From NCBI GenBank assembly GCA_963652335.1, contig CAVJSS010000009.1, forward strand, positions 1 through 42,093: 42,093 bases of DNA. Direction: 5' to 3'. The notes below the pieces were generated by a model. The model saw only the letters and a program-made list of their open reading frames with translations, searched no databases and had not been told where the DNA came from. The DNA comes from UBA4951 sp963652335. Its GTDB lineage: Bacteria; Bacillota_I; Bacilli_A; RFN20; CAG-826. Below are positions 21,825-30,046 of the stretch, piece after piece (the first letter of the stretch is position 1; each line of letters opens with the position of its first letter). A program made the position numbers and the translations under genes.

Positions 21825-24128
21825 ATGAAAAACAGCAAAGTGGGCATTAAATGTTTATCTATCGCCGCTCTTTTTGCCTTAATAGGTGGATTGGCATCCT
21901 GCGATCAAAACGATAATTCCGATTCCTCGGATGGAATTTCGGATTCCTCCTCGAGCAGCTCCCTGCCTTCGGAAGATAGTTCTTCTTCCAGCCAACAAGA
22001 CGAAGGATCTTTGTGGGACGATGAACAAAAAGCCTTGTTAAAGAAATATTGCGGTGAAGTTCTGCCCTATCCTTCCGATATGTTCGTCGGGAAAGTCAGC
22101 GTCAACGAGATATACGATTACGAATATGGCTATTCATATTTGGAAATCTATGACGAAGCCACCGAATTCACCCTCAAAGATTATAACAAGACTTTGAAAG
22201 CCAATGGCTGGAATGCGATCTCTAGCTACAATGGATTCATCATTCAAAGCGATACCTCTGGAACCTCATTCGTTGAGTTGACCAAAGGATCTGAAGATGG
22301 CGATAATGGCTATGATATAATTTATTTTTTCAATAACCCATATAACGTCATTCATTGCTATGGCGGCCTTTCGGCTAGGGCGACAAGCGAAATCTCTTGG
22401 TCTGATGCTGACAAGGATGCGATAAAAAAGGTAACGACCATCGATTTGCCATTCATTGCTTTGGGCGAATCCTATTCGGTTTCAGCCACGAATATAAACA
22501 CGTTGCAAATGTATGACGTATATGTCGAAAACCTAACCGAAAAATACGCCAAAATGCTTATTGATGCCGGATTCGTGAAAAGCGGCCCCTTAAGCTCCAT
22601 GTATGACGTATATTATCTTGTCAAGAATTTAGGTGATGGCAATAGCCTTACCGCTGTCCTCTATTATTATGGCGGAAACAACTTCAGCTTCTATTTTAGC
22701 GCGACTCCGACATCTTATTCTTCTTGGCCAAGCGAATTGACGGATGAGATTAAAGATAAAAGCGGTGTCGAAATCCCGCATTTCGAAATAGCCGAAGGCG
22801 GAACATATTTGGCTTACAAAAAGAATGATTCATATTTCATTTATACTTACGATTTGCTCAACGGCTACAACTATGAGACTTATAACCTAAACGTTTTAAG
22901 AAATCCATCTCTATCTTGGGAAGAAACTGTCAATTTCATTACCTACAATCTAACGGACGATAATGGGACTACCGTGGGCTTTATGATCATTGTGAACGTC
23001 GTTTCTCCCACAAGCACGTTCGTTTCTTCTTGGCCAAGCGATAAAATAGACGGCGTCATATCGTCTTTACTTAACATAAAAGACGTTTCGCTGCCATCGT
23101 TTGATTCTTCCTCGTTTCCTGATACCGGCAAGCAAATCAAATATTCGATCAGGGGACAAGAATATTACGATCAGTATTTCGATTTCTATTATTCTGAAAT
23201 CAAAGAAGAACCTACCTATTATGGATTGGAAAAAGACGCAAGCGATGAAACGATAAGGGCTGAAGCCTCCCGGCTTGCTCGCTTGGAAGAAGGGATTTTG
23301 GTATCCGTCTTCGACGTCGAATTGAAAGCTTACAATTCTTATGAACAAGCCTTATATAATGCCGGATGGTATAGGTTTATCGATAATTACAATCAAGTTA
23401 CCTACGAAGACCCTGAAGGCAAACTAGCCATAACTTTAGATTCCTATCAAGATCCTTCTCATGATAACGAAGGAGTTACAACCTTCTTTTTCCACCCTGG
23501 ATCCGAGAAAAAACATTCTCCTGAATTCCGTTTCGTTGTGGACGAAACCAACGTTGCGATTGGCCACGAAACCTACCTTGAATTAGTCAAAAACATGTAT
23601 CCATATGATGTGACATATTCTTCTAATGATGCTACCGGAAAGATATCGGTTGACGACAAAGGATACGTAAAAGTGGATGATTCCGTCAAAGAAGGAACCA
23701 CTGCGACCATAACTGCCTCTATTACTTTGCCAAGCGGCGAAACGATTACTACGGAGTGCGTTGTAACGGCCATTAAAGTCACGTCTTATACTCCGGCTGA
23801 AGTCATCGATAACATTAATTCATTAATTTCCGAAGCCGGATTCAAAGGGAACGTTGTCCATAATGATAAAATCGATAGCGTCACAGTCGATTTCGGAAAA
23901 TCGGCCAGCGTTTCCGAAATCAAAGAATTGGTTGAGACCAAGTTTTCCTTAAGCGATTTCGAAAAATACGAAAGTGGTTGGGACAAAGTATCCGATTATG
24001 TCGACGATAAAAAAATTGACGGCAGCAGACTGCGCTATAATTTCTTGAATAAATATTGTTCGATTTTGGTCGAATACTTCATCTACACCATAAATGGCGC
24101 CACTTATCTTAGGGTGATTGCCTTATAA
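21825..24128 (+). CDS. Large surface lipoprotein with repeated modules
   Basis: A 767-residue secreted lipoprotein. The signal peptide has lipobox LASC with Cys26, then a Ser/Asp-rich linker (about 30-60). Three or four repeats of about 120 residues follow, each starting with a W-[ST]-D/x-acidic helix (LWDDEQKALLKKYCG, SWSDADKDAIKKV, SWPSELTDEIKDK, SWPSDKIDGVISS). These repeats contain DYNKTLKANGW/KYAKMLIDAGF/QALYNAGWY-type helices. A Big2-like Ig module (TNVAIGHETYLELVKNMYPYDVTYSSNDATGKISVDDKGYV) and a small C-terminal domain follow. ATG 21825 is preferred over ATG 21804 because TTGGAG lies 6 bases upstream. No enzyme motif is visible, so a binding or structural role outside the cell is likely. 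Confidence 0.8.
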   Translation: MKNSKVGIKCLSIAALFALIGGLASCDQNDNSDSSDGISDSSSSSSLPSEDSSSSSQQDEGSLWDDEQKALLKKYCGEVLPYPSDMFVGKVSVNEIYDYEYGYSYLEIYDEATEFTLKDYNKTLKANGWNAISSYNGFIIQSDTSGTSFVELTKGSEDGDNGYDIIYFFNNPYNVIHCYGGLSARATSEISWSDADKDAIKKVTTIDLPFIALGESYSVSATNINTLQMYDVYVENLTEKYAKMLIDAGFVKSGPLSSMYDVYYLVKNLGDGNSLTAVLYYYGGNNFSFYFSATPTSYSSWPSELTDEIKDKSGVEIPHFEIAEGGTYLAYKKNDSYFIYTYDLLNGYNYETYNLNVLRNPSLSWEETVNFITYNLTDDNGTTVGFMIIVNVVSPTSTFVSSWPSDKIDGVISSLLNIKDVSLPSFDSSSFPDTGKQIKYSIRGQEYYDQYFDFYYSEIKEEPTYYGLEKDASDETIRAEASRLARLEEGILVSVFDVELKAYNSYEQALYNAGWYRFIDNYNQVTYEDPEGKLAITLDSYQDPSHDNEGVTTFFFHPGSEKKHSPEFRFVVDETNVAIGHETYLELVKNMYPYDVTYSSNDATGKISVDDKGYVKVDDSVKEGTTATITASITLPSGETITTECVVTAIKVTSYTPAEVIDNINSLISEAGFKGNVVHNDKIDSVTVDFGKSASVSEIKELVETKFSLSDFEKYESGWDKVSDYVDDKKIDGSRLRYNFLNKYCSILVEYFIYTINGATYLRVIAL

Positions 24129-24138
24129 ATTCAAAGTC

Positions 24139-24168
24139 ACCGTCGGCTAATTCCCGGCGGTTTTCTTT
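24139..24168 (+). terminator. Terminator after the large lipoprotein
   Basis: ACCGTCGG (24139-24146) pairs with CCGGCGGT (24154-24161; one T-G) around a 7-base loop, then TTTTCTTTAT. Lies 10 bases after the stop. Confidence 0.8.
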
Positions 24169-24199
24169 ATTTGGCCATATTATAAAAACTTGTAGTTTC

Positions 24200-24228
24200 T
24201 TGCCTAAAAATGCATTTTGAAGTATAAT
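24200..24228 (+). promoter_or_regulatory. Promoter of the small lipoprotein gene
   Basis: TTGCCT (24200-24205) and TATAAT (24223-24228) with a 17-base spacer; one of the clearest promoters in the window. Confidence 0.75.
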
Positions 24229-24253
24229 TATCGTACATCGAGGAACCGTTGCA

Positions 24254-24727
24254 ATGAAAACGAAAAGCTATCTGATATTACCGTTGATCATCGCTTCATT
24301 TTGCCTTTCTTCGTGTGAAGGACACCAAACTTATACCTTAAAGGAATCGGCTGGTTTCGATGTTTGGAATATGACCTCTATGAACGCTAGAGCTAGCGTT
24401 TACCAAAGTTTTTGTTGGAGCGTTGGAAGGGATGCGTTTTCTTATTTTAGCCAATCATATGTGGAAACTGATTTCGACATAGGCAAAACTTTCTTTAACG
24501 AGTCCCAAAATTCCAGAAGCGTCAAAGAAGATGCTTATTGCTTGCAGGTGACAACTGATTTGATTGACGAAAGCAATCAATCCAATCTCACTTTTAATTT
24601 TTATATAAGTCACAATAACAGATATATGTATTTTGATGGAGTCGGATCAACATTCAGATCGAAAAAAAAGATGTCATATTATTTCATCAAATTGATCTGC
24701 GGCAACCAATATAGGTCGTCTAATTGA
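24254..24727 (+). CDS. Small lipoprotein, function unknown
   Basis: A 157-residue protein with a classic lipoprotein signal: charged MKTK, hydrophobic stretch, and lipobox LSSC with Cys21. The mature part has no recognised domain; it carries two Cys residues plus several aromatic residues (FCWSVGRDAFSYFSQSYVE) and no repeats. A GAGGA site precedes ATG 24254 and its own promoter lies upstream, so it is a single-gene unit. It ends 48 bases before the convergent GtrA gene. Confidence 0.7.
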   Translation: MKTKSYLILPLIIASFCLSSCEGHQTYTLKESAGFDVWNMTSMNARASVYQSFCWSVGRDAFSYFSQSYVETDFDIGKTFFNESQNSRSVKEDAYCLQVTTDLIDESNQSNLTFNFYISHNNRYMYFDGVGSTFRSKKKMSYYFIKLICGNQYRSSN

Positions 24728-24775
24728 TTGCAAAAGTATTCTATAACGAATGTTTTATTTCAAAGTCAATCGAGA

Positions 24776-25291
24776 CTATTTTCCGAAATCTCCATCTTTT
24801 GTTTTGTTGATAGGCTCGTTTTCTTTTATCTCTTCTTTGGATTTTTTCTTTCTAAAGACAAAGAACTTCTCCCAAACGAATTCGAGGACGAAATTTATTA
24901 TCATCGTAACGGCTAGGCAAACATAATATTTCCATCCATCGACAGTAAATTGATCAAGGCTTTCCCCTATCGCAAGCGATCCAAGCCAAGTGGACAAAGG
25001 GATGAATACGGCATAGAAGGCCAAAACCTCAAGCATCGCTATAGGGATGTTGTTGGCGGATTTGAAGGTATATTTCCTATTGAAAGTGAAACTCCAGATA
25101 ACCGACAATACGACGGAAATCAAATAAACCGGCCAATAAGACCACTTTGGACAAATGACTTCGTGCATCAATGTAAATGATCCAAATTGGATTATCCCTG
25201 CGCTGGCTTCGAAGGCGATGAATTTTCCTATCTGAATCCAAACCTGTTGCGATTTCGTATATTCTTTTTTTGGCTTTTCCTTTTTGGCCAT
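24776..25291 (-). CDS. GtrA-like membrane protein
   Basis: A 171-residue protein fitting the GtrA family: four membrane segments, with the family pattern FIAFEASAGIIQFGSFTLMHE in the first, SVIWSFTFNRKYTFKS between segments two and three, and NFVLEFVWEKFFVFRKK at the end. GtrA proteins are linked to moving lipid-linked sugars or to cell-envelope glycosylation. Its ends are charged (KKEKPKKEY at the start, KSKEEIKENEPINKTKD at the end). An AAAGG site stands before ATG 25291. It lies divergent from the zinc operon. Confidence 0.88.
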   Translation of the reverse strand: MAKKEKPKKEYTKSQQVWIQIGKFIAFEASAGIIQFGSFTLMHEVICPKWSYWPVYLISVVLSVIWSFTFNRKYTFKSANNIPIAMLEVLAFYAVFIPLSTWLGSLAIGESLDQFTVDGWKYYVCLAVTMIINFVLEFVWEKFFVFRKKKSKEEIKENEPINKTKDGDFGK

Positions 25292-25363
25292 GGGTCAAGA
25301 ACCTTTCTTTTGGTCGTGGATATAATACTCTTGCTTTATTCAAATATCACAATTTAAATATTT

Positions 25364-26242
25364 ATGCCTAATATGAATAAAACGAAATTGAAAAAAACTT
25401 CATATGTTCTGATAGTTTCTTTATGTTCACCTGCCATTTTGACTTCCTGCAACGACAAAGCAGATCCTAAGACGATTTTCGTTTCTTGCTCACCTGTTTG
25501 CGCTTTGGTTAAGGAAGTGGTTGGCAACATACGTCCTATAGAAGTGATTACCCCCGACGGAGTGGAAGCCCACGATTATGAGATATCGGCCAGAAAGGTA
25601 GCTAGGGTTTATGATGGACTAGGTTTGTTTATAAACGGACTCGGAATGGAATGTTGGGAAAATAAGTTGCCTAAAACGGCAAAAGAAAAAACTTATACCT
25701 TATCAGAGGGAATTAATACAGTATGTATCGATGGAAATATCGATCCGCATATATGGCTTAATCCTCAAAACGCCATCAAAGAACTTGAAATTATAAAAAA
25801 CGTAATGATATCGATTGATTCCGCCAATTCAGCGGATTACCTATCGAATTATAGGAATGCGGTGGTTAATTTTTCTAACCTTGATTCCGAATGTGAACAA
25901 ATCGCTAATGACCTCAACAACAAATATTTGTGCGTTAGTCATGCGGCCTTCGGATACCTGTGCGACAGATATGGCCTCACTCAGATTTCCGTAAATGGAT
26001 TGGAGGCAGGCCAAGAACCAACGACCAAGACATTGGAACAAATAATATCCTTAGTCAAAGAATATAAGATAACGACCATATTCGCCGAAGAGATAGGAAA
26101 CAAAGAGATATCCAAGAAGATCGCCGATGAAACGGGATGCTCGCTTGAGATCCTATCGACTATGGAATCTATGGGTGAAAGCGAAACCTATTGCTCCGTA
26201 TTCAAAGATAATTTTGAAAAGATAAAGGAGGCTGGCAAATGA
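25364..26242 (+). CDS. znuA: Zinc/manganese-binding ABC transporter lipoprotein
   Basis: A 292-residue cluster A-I metal-binding protein. It carries lipobox LTSC with Cys29, then the expected metal ligands His70 (EAHDYE), His129 (DPHIWLNP), His193 (SHAAFGYLCDRYG) and an acidic ligand at Glu242/243 (IFAEE). The usual His/Asp-rich loop is missing. This metal-binding protein delivers Zn2+ or Mn2+ to ZnuCB. No ribosome site precedes ATG 25364; ATG 25373 is equally possible (lipobox unchanged). TATAAT at 25321-25326 may be its -10, with a leader of about 35 bases. The stop overlaps znuC by 4 bases. Confidence 0.92.
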   Translation: MPNMNKTKLKKTSYVLIVSLCSPAILTSCNDKADPKTIFVSCSPVCALVKEVVGNIRPIEVITPDGVEAHDYEISARKVARVYDGLGLFINGLGMECWENKLPKTAKEKTYTLSEGINTVCIDGNIDPHIWLNPQNAIKELEIIKNVMISIDSANSADYLSNYRNAVVNFSNLDSECEQIANDLNNKYLCVSHAAFGYLCDRYGLTQISVNGLEAGQEPTTKTLEQIISLVKEYKITTIFAEEIGNKEISKKIADETGCSLEILSTMESMGESETYCSVFKDNFEKIKEAGK

Positions 26243-26901
26243 TCAAATTTGAAAACGTATCATTTTCTTTCGAAAAACAAGAAGTGCTAAATAACGTCTC
26301 CTTTCAGCTTGGCAATGGCGAATTCGTTGGCATTTTAGGCCCTAATGGCGGCGGGAAGTCAACGTTTTTGCGCTTGGCCATAGGTTTGCTTAAGCCTCAA
26401 AGCGGCAAAATAACCATTGACGAAGAACGGATTAGCTATATATCCCAAACAACCGGCGCCAATGATGAATCGTTCCCAGCCACGGTTCAAGAAGTCGTCG
26501 CATCCGGATTAACCAGCGGAAAGTTTCATCCTTTTTTGACAAAGAAGGACAAAAACAAGATCGAATGCATTCTAAATGAAATGGAACTGGCTCCTTTAAG
26601 ACACCGCTTGGTCAACGAACTTTCCGGCGGGCAAGCCCAAAGGGTCAAAGTCGCAAGGGCCTTGATTTCCGATCCGTCTTTGATCGTTTTGGACGAACCG
26701 GATGCCGGAATGGATGAGCATTCTCATGAAAGACTTATGGAAACGATTGGGTATCTTCATAAAAAAGGAATCGGCCTGCTTTTCGTTTCCCATCACCCAG
26801 AGGATCTAAAAGAGGCGGACAAAATATGTTTCATAGAGGATGGCGAGATGCTTTCTTATGAAGACGAATTGAAAAGGGGGCACCATCATGCTGAGCTATG
26901 A
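26239..26901 (+). CDS. znuC: Zinc/manganese ABC transporter ATPase
   Basis: A 220-residue ATPase. Walker A is GILGPNGGGKSTFLR, the Q-loop lies in SYISQTTGANDESFP, the signature is ELSGGQAQRVKVARA, Walker B is LIVLDEPDAGMDE and the H-loop is VSHHPED. The C-terminus ends in a short His-rich tail (GHHHAEL), unusual for this family and perhaps metal-binding. The frame overlaps znuA by 4 and znuB by 14 bases, so all three are translationally coupled. Confidence 0.95.
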   Translation: MIKFENVSFSFEKQEVLNNVSFQLGNGEFVGILGPNGGGKSTFLRLAIGLLKPQSGKITIDEERISYISQTTGANDESFPATVQEVVASGLTSGKFHPFLTKKDKNKIECILNEMELAPLRHRLVNELSGGQAQRVKVARALISDPSLIVLDEPDAGMDEHSHERLMETIGYLHKKGIGLLFVSHHPEDLKEADKICFIEDGEMLSYEDELKRGHHHAEL

Positions 26902-27727
26902 TTTCATGCAAATAGCGTTTGTGGCCGCTCTGCTTTTGGGCATTGCGCTGCCTCTTATCGGTAGCGGAGCGATCTATAAAGGCATTGCCAATTCCGGCGA
27001 TGCTTTAGCTCATTCGGCTCTCTCTGGAGTTGCGATCGGCTTGGCCGCCGGACTAAATACGACTCTCATTTCGATAATCGTCACCATAGCGGCATTGCTG
27101 ATCGTCGAATTTTTGAGAAATTATTTTTCGAAATATGTCGAGATAGGATTGGTGGTCGTTTTAAGCGCAGCTATCGGCCTTATTGGCATTTTGTCAAACA
27201 AAGCAGGTGTTTCCAATCTCAATTCCTACTTGTTCGGATCCATTATTTTAATCGATAAGACCCAACTGATAATCACTGGCGTTTTGACCGTTCTCATCAT
27301 CATCTTCACCGTTTTGTTCGGTCCGCAGCTATTCGCATTGTGGTATTCGAAAGACGAAGCCAAAGTCAGTGGCATCAAAACGAGCGTTCTTAATTTTTCT
27401 CATTCCTTATTGCTTGCTTTAACGGTGGCAATCGGCGAAAAAATAGTCGGTTCACTCGTTATTGCCTCAATGATCATTCTCCCATGCGCAACTGCAATGA
27501 CTTTCAAAAAAGGCTATAAATTCACACTTGCTTTAGGCGTTGCCATATCAATTGCCACGATGCTTATCGGTTTGACCATATCTTATTACGCTGACTGGGC
27601 TCCAGGAGCTACGATCGTTTTGCTTTCCGTTGCTATCCTAGCGCTTGTTCTAATTGCAAAAGGCATGATCACGTTAACGAAAATAATCAAAGTCAAACGC
27701 TTGAAAAAGCGTCAGCGAAAAGATTGA
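26888..27727 (+). CDS. znuB: Zinc/manganese ABC transporter permease
   Basis: A 279-residue ABC-3 family permease with about eight membrane segments. Hallmarks: IGSGAIYKGIANSGDALAHSALSGVAIGLAAGL (the conserved H-S-A-L-S cytoplasmic motif), YLFGSIILI, and the central GEKIVGSLVIASMIILPCATA, the channel segment. It completes the ZnuABC transporter. The stop is followed by a stretch of about 209 bases before the next operon. Confidence 0.95.
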   Translation: MLSYDFMQIAFVAALLLGIALPLIGSGAIYKGIANSGDALAHSALSGVAIGLAAGLNTTLISIIVTIAALLIVEFLRNYFSKYVEIGLVVVLSAAIGLIGILSNKAGVSNLNSYLFGSIILIDKTQLIITGVLTVLIIIFTVLFGPQLFALWYSKDEAKVSGIKTSVLNFSHSLLLALTVAIGEKIVGSLVIASMIILPCATAMTFKKGYKFTLALGVAISIATMLIGLTISYYADWAPGATIVLLSVAILALVLIAKGMITLTKIIKVKRLKKRQRKD

Positions 27728-27936
27728 TTTCGGCAAGTGGTTTCAAGAAGTCATCATGATTTAGTTTAATTCATCCGGTGAATATTTATTCACTTGAAGC
27801 GATTTTTTTCTTGTTATGTGTGTGCGAGAAAGACTAAACTAGTGCCAAGATGATTTGCGCAGACGGAATTTGTTTCTGATGCGTTCTATCTAGAACGAAT
27901 GATGTTTCGCCTACCAGCACAAGAAAGGAAATATTC
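27728..27936. other. Leader and intergenic region before the hydrolase/KAS/Liv operon
   Basis: This contains a perfect 7-bp palindrome GTGAATA-TT-TATTCAC (27778-27793). CAAGTG (27734-27739) can also pair with CACTTG (27791-27796). A T-run (27803-27809) follows. A candidate promoter TTGTTA (27811-27816) and TAAACT (27835-27840) with an 18-base spacer lies downstream. The structure could terminate the zinc operon and start the next one. No riboswitch that I recognise is present. Confidence 0.45.
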
Positions 27937-28875
27937 ATGGCCTTTGAACTAAAGTATGCCGACTTGCCGGCACGAGACGAACGCCTCTGCTATGCCGAAG
28001 GCGGCAATCCTAATGGACCGGTTCTCCTCTGCATTCACGGAAACTATGGATCGTACTTTGGAATGAGCGCATTTCTCGAAGAAAGCCCGAAAAACTATCG
28101 TGTCGTCATCCCTGATTTGAGAGGCTTTGGAAGAAGTTCTTACAATCACCCATATTTCACGCTTAAGGAAATGAGCGACGACTTGATTGAATTGTGCCAC
28201 GTTATCGGGATAACGAAAGCCACGGTTCTCGGACATTCTTTGGGCGGCGGAGTCGCCATGCAATTCGCAATCGATGCCCCAAATATCACCGAAAGGCTGA
28301 TTTTGGTGGCTCCAACCTCGGTTTATGGCTATCCGCTATTCAAGGGAAACCAAAAAGATGGATTTAAGCCATTTGAATCGATGGAAGACTGCATGACTTC
28401 AACCGATCCTGTCGGCAAAGCTATCCAACTTACGGTCAATACCTTCAAGTCAGGCGATCTCAATGCTTGCATCAAGCTTATGAGCGGCTTAGGCGGTCAT
28501 AGCGAAGAGCCAAGCGAACGTTTTATCGCGACCATCAAAGAAAGCATGCTTCAAAGGGATTTGCTAGCTGCCGACTGGGCTTTGATGACTTGGAATATAA
28601 CCGATACGCCAAGCCTATATTCTCCAGGAACCGGGGAATATAAGAAAATCTTAGCCCCAACGCTTCTCTTCACTGCGGAAAACGACACCTTCGTTCTTCC
28701 GTTTATGACCGAAGCGAACGTGAATGCATTGAAATGGAAAGGCAAAGACTTCATCCATATTAACTATCCTAATTGCATCCATAACATCTACGCCCCTGAA
28801 TCCGAGGGCGGACAGAAGACCAAGTTCTTCAAGGATCTCAATTCCTATCTTCTGACCGGCAAAGTCGCCGAATGA
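27937..28875 (+). CDS. Alpha/beta hydrolase, first gene of the KAS III/Liv locus
   Basis: A 312-residue soluble alpha/beta hydrolase without signal peptide. The catalytic set is visible: oxyanion HG at 34-35 (LCIHGNYGSY), nucleophile Ser101 in GHSLGG, acid Asp250 (AENDTFV) and His282 (CIHNIY). RGFGRSSYN is the family strand-4 motif. It lies 38 bases before the KAS III-like gene with no terminator between, so the two are probably cotranscribed. It could act as a thioesterase or lactonase on the same product, but its substrate is not visible from the sequence. An AGAAAGGAAA site precedes ATG 27937. Confidence 0.8.
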   Translation: MAFELKYADLPARDERLCYAEGGNPNGPVLLCIHGNYGSYFGMSAFLEESPKNYRVVIPDLRGFGRSSYNHPYFTLKEMSDDLIELCHVIGITKATVLGHSLGGGVAMQFAIDAPNITERLILVAPTSVYGYPLFKGNQKDGFKPFESMEDCMTSTDPVGKAIQLTVNTFKSGDLNACIKLMSGLGGHSEEPSERFIATIKESMLQRDLLAADWALMTWNITDTPSLYSPGTGEYKKILAPTLLFTAENDTFVLPFMTEANVNALKWKGKDFIHINYPNCIHNIYAPESEGGQKTKFFKDLNSYLLTGKVAE

Positions 28876-28913
28876 AATAAAGTTATCTAAAAAATAAGGA
28901 GATAAAAACAATT

Positions 28914-29951
28914 ATGTCTACTAAACCAAATGTTGGTATCGTCGGAACTGGTATCTATATTCCAGAAGGCCGCATGACCGCAAAAGAAATTTCGGAAGCC
29001 ACCAATGGCGTTTGGTCCGAAGAAGCCGTCGTTAGCAAACTCGGCATCAAGCAAAAGCCAATCCCATCATCCGATTGGACGGTCGATGGCACTCAGGAAA
29101 TGGGCGCCAAAGCCGCTCTTGATTGCTTAAAGAACACCGGCGTTGACCCAATGGATATCGACGTCATCCTTTGCTTCGGCGAAGAATGGAAAGAATTCCC
29201 ACTCACCACTTCAGCTTGCTATATCCAAGATAGGATCGGTGCTTGGAACGCTTGGGGCATCGACGTCCAAAACCGTTGCTGCACTTGCGTCGCCGCCATG
29301 GAAATCGCTCGCTGCATGTTGATTGCCGATGACACCATCGACACCATTTTGGTCTGTGGCGGATATCGTAACGGAGATTTCGTCGACTATACCGACAAGA
29401 ACATGTCCATGATGTACAACTTAGCCGCTGGCGGAGCTGCCATCATTTTGAAAAAGAATTACAACAAGAACCTTTTATTGGGATCCCACCTTATGTCCGA
29501 TGGCTCCCTTGCTCGTACAGCCGGCGTCGAAATCGGTGGCCAAGCCAACCCAATCAATGCCGATAACTGGCAAGAAGCCAAAAAGTCTTTACGCTTGATG
29601 GATGCCGTCAAAATGAAGAACCGCCTTAACGAAGTTTCCATGCCAAACTGGTATAACTGCGTTACTCAGGCCTTTAAGAAAGCCGGTCTCCCAGAAAAGA
29701 TCGATTATCTCTCCGTCTTGCACATGAAGAGATCCGGACACAACGGCTTATTGGCTCATTGGGGATTGACCGACGCCAACTCCATTTATCTTGAAGATTA
29801 TGGCCATATTGGCCAATGCGACCAAATATTGTCTCTGCACCTTGCCCTCAAAGAAGGCAAAGTCAAAGACGGAGACGTCGTTTGCATGATCGCTGCCGGC
29901 ATCGGATATGTCTGGTCCGCCAACGTCATCAAATGGGGCGAAGCCAAATAA
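28914..29951 (+). CDS. KAS III-like thiolase-fold condensing enzyme
   Basis: A 345-residue protein of the thiolase superfamily, closest in form to KAS III/FabH. It starts with GIVGTGIYIPEGRMTAKEI (FabH-like). The nucleophile region IDVQNRCCTCVAAMEIA places Cys122 at the active site, followed by GGYRNGDF and MYNLAAGGAAIIL, the typical G-A-A-G-like segment. The second half has VLHMKRSGHNGLLAHWGL with catalytic His270 and EDYGHIGQCDQILSLHLAL, which stands where FabH has GNTSAAS. There the expected catalytic Asn is His298. CCTC is unusually Cys-rich. No acyl carrier protein or other fatty acid genes are nearby, so it need not make fatty acids. It may condense, transfer or cleave an acyl group of an imported compound. 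SD AAGGAG is about 12 bases before ATG. Confidence 0.8.
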   Translation: MSTKPNVGIVGTGIYIPEGRMTAKEISEATNGVWSEEAVVSKLGIKQKPIPSSDWTVDGTQEMGAKAALDCLKNTGVDPMDIDVILCFGEEWKEFPLTTSACYIQDRIGAWNAWGIDVQNRCCTCVAAMEIARCMLIADDTIDTILVCGGYRNGDFVDYTDKNMSMMYNLAAGGAAIILKKNYNKNLLLGSHLMSDGSLARTAGVEIGGQANPINADNWQEAKKSLRLMDAVKMKNRLNEVSMPNWYNCVTQAFKKAGLPEKIDYLSVLHMKRSGHNGLLAHWGLTDANSIYLEDYGHIGQCDQILSLHLALKEGKVKDGDVVCMIAAGIGYVWSANVIKWGEAK

Positions 29952-29997
29952 AACAGCTAACCAATCTTATAAAACAACACCTTCAACAGCATAATTA

Positions 29998-30021
29998 AGG
30001 GAGGCGTACACCCGCCTCCCT
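29998..30021 (+). other. Strong intercistronic hairpin between KAS and livH
   Basis: AGGGAGGCG (29998-30006) pairs exactly with CGCCTCCCT (30013-30021), loop TACACC. Nine G/C-rich pairs without a T-run follow, so it is unlikely to be a simple terminator. It may protect or process the upstream part of the mRNA, set different levels for enzymes and transporter, or block the site AAAGGA downstream. Confidence 0.7.
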
Positions 30022-30046
30022 ACATCGACACGAAAGGAAAAATGAT

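Noticed and set aside
27778..27793. GTGAATA-TT-TATTCAC palindrome as a repressor site
   Set aside because: Could equally be the stem of a terminator for the zinc operon; only one copy in the window and no promoter overlap.
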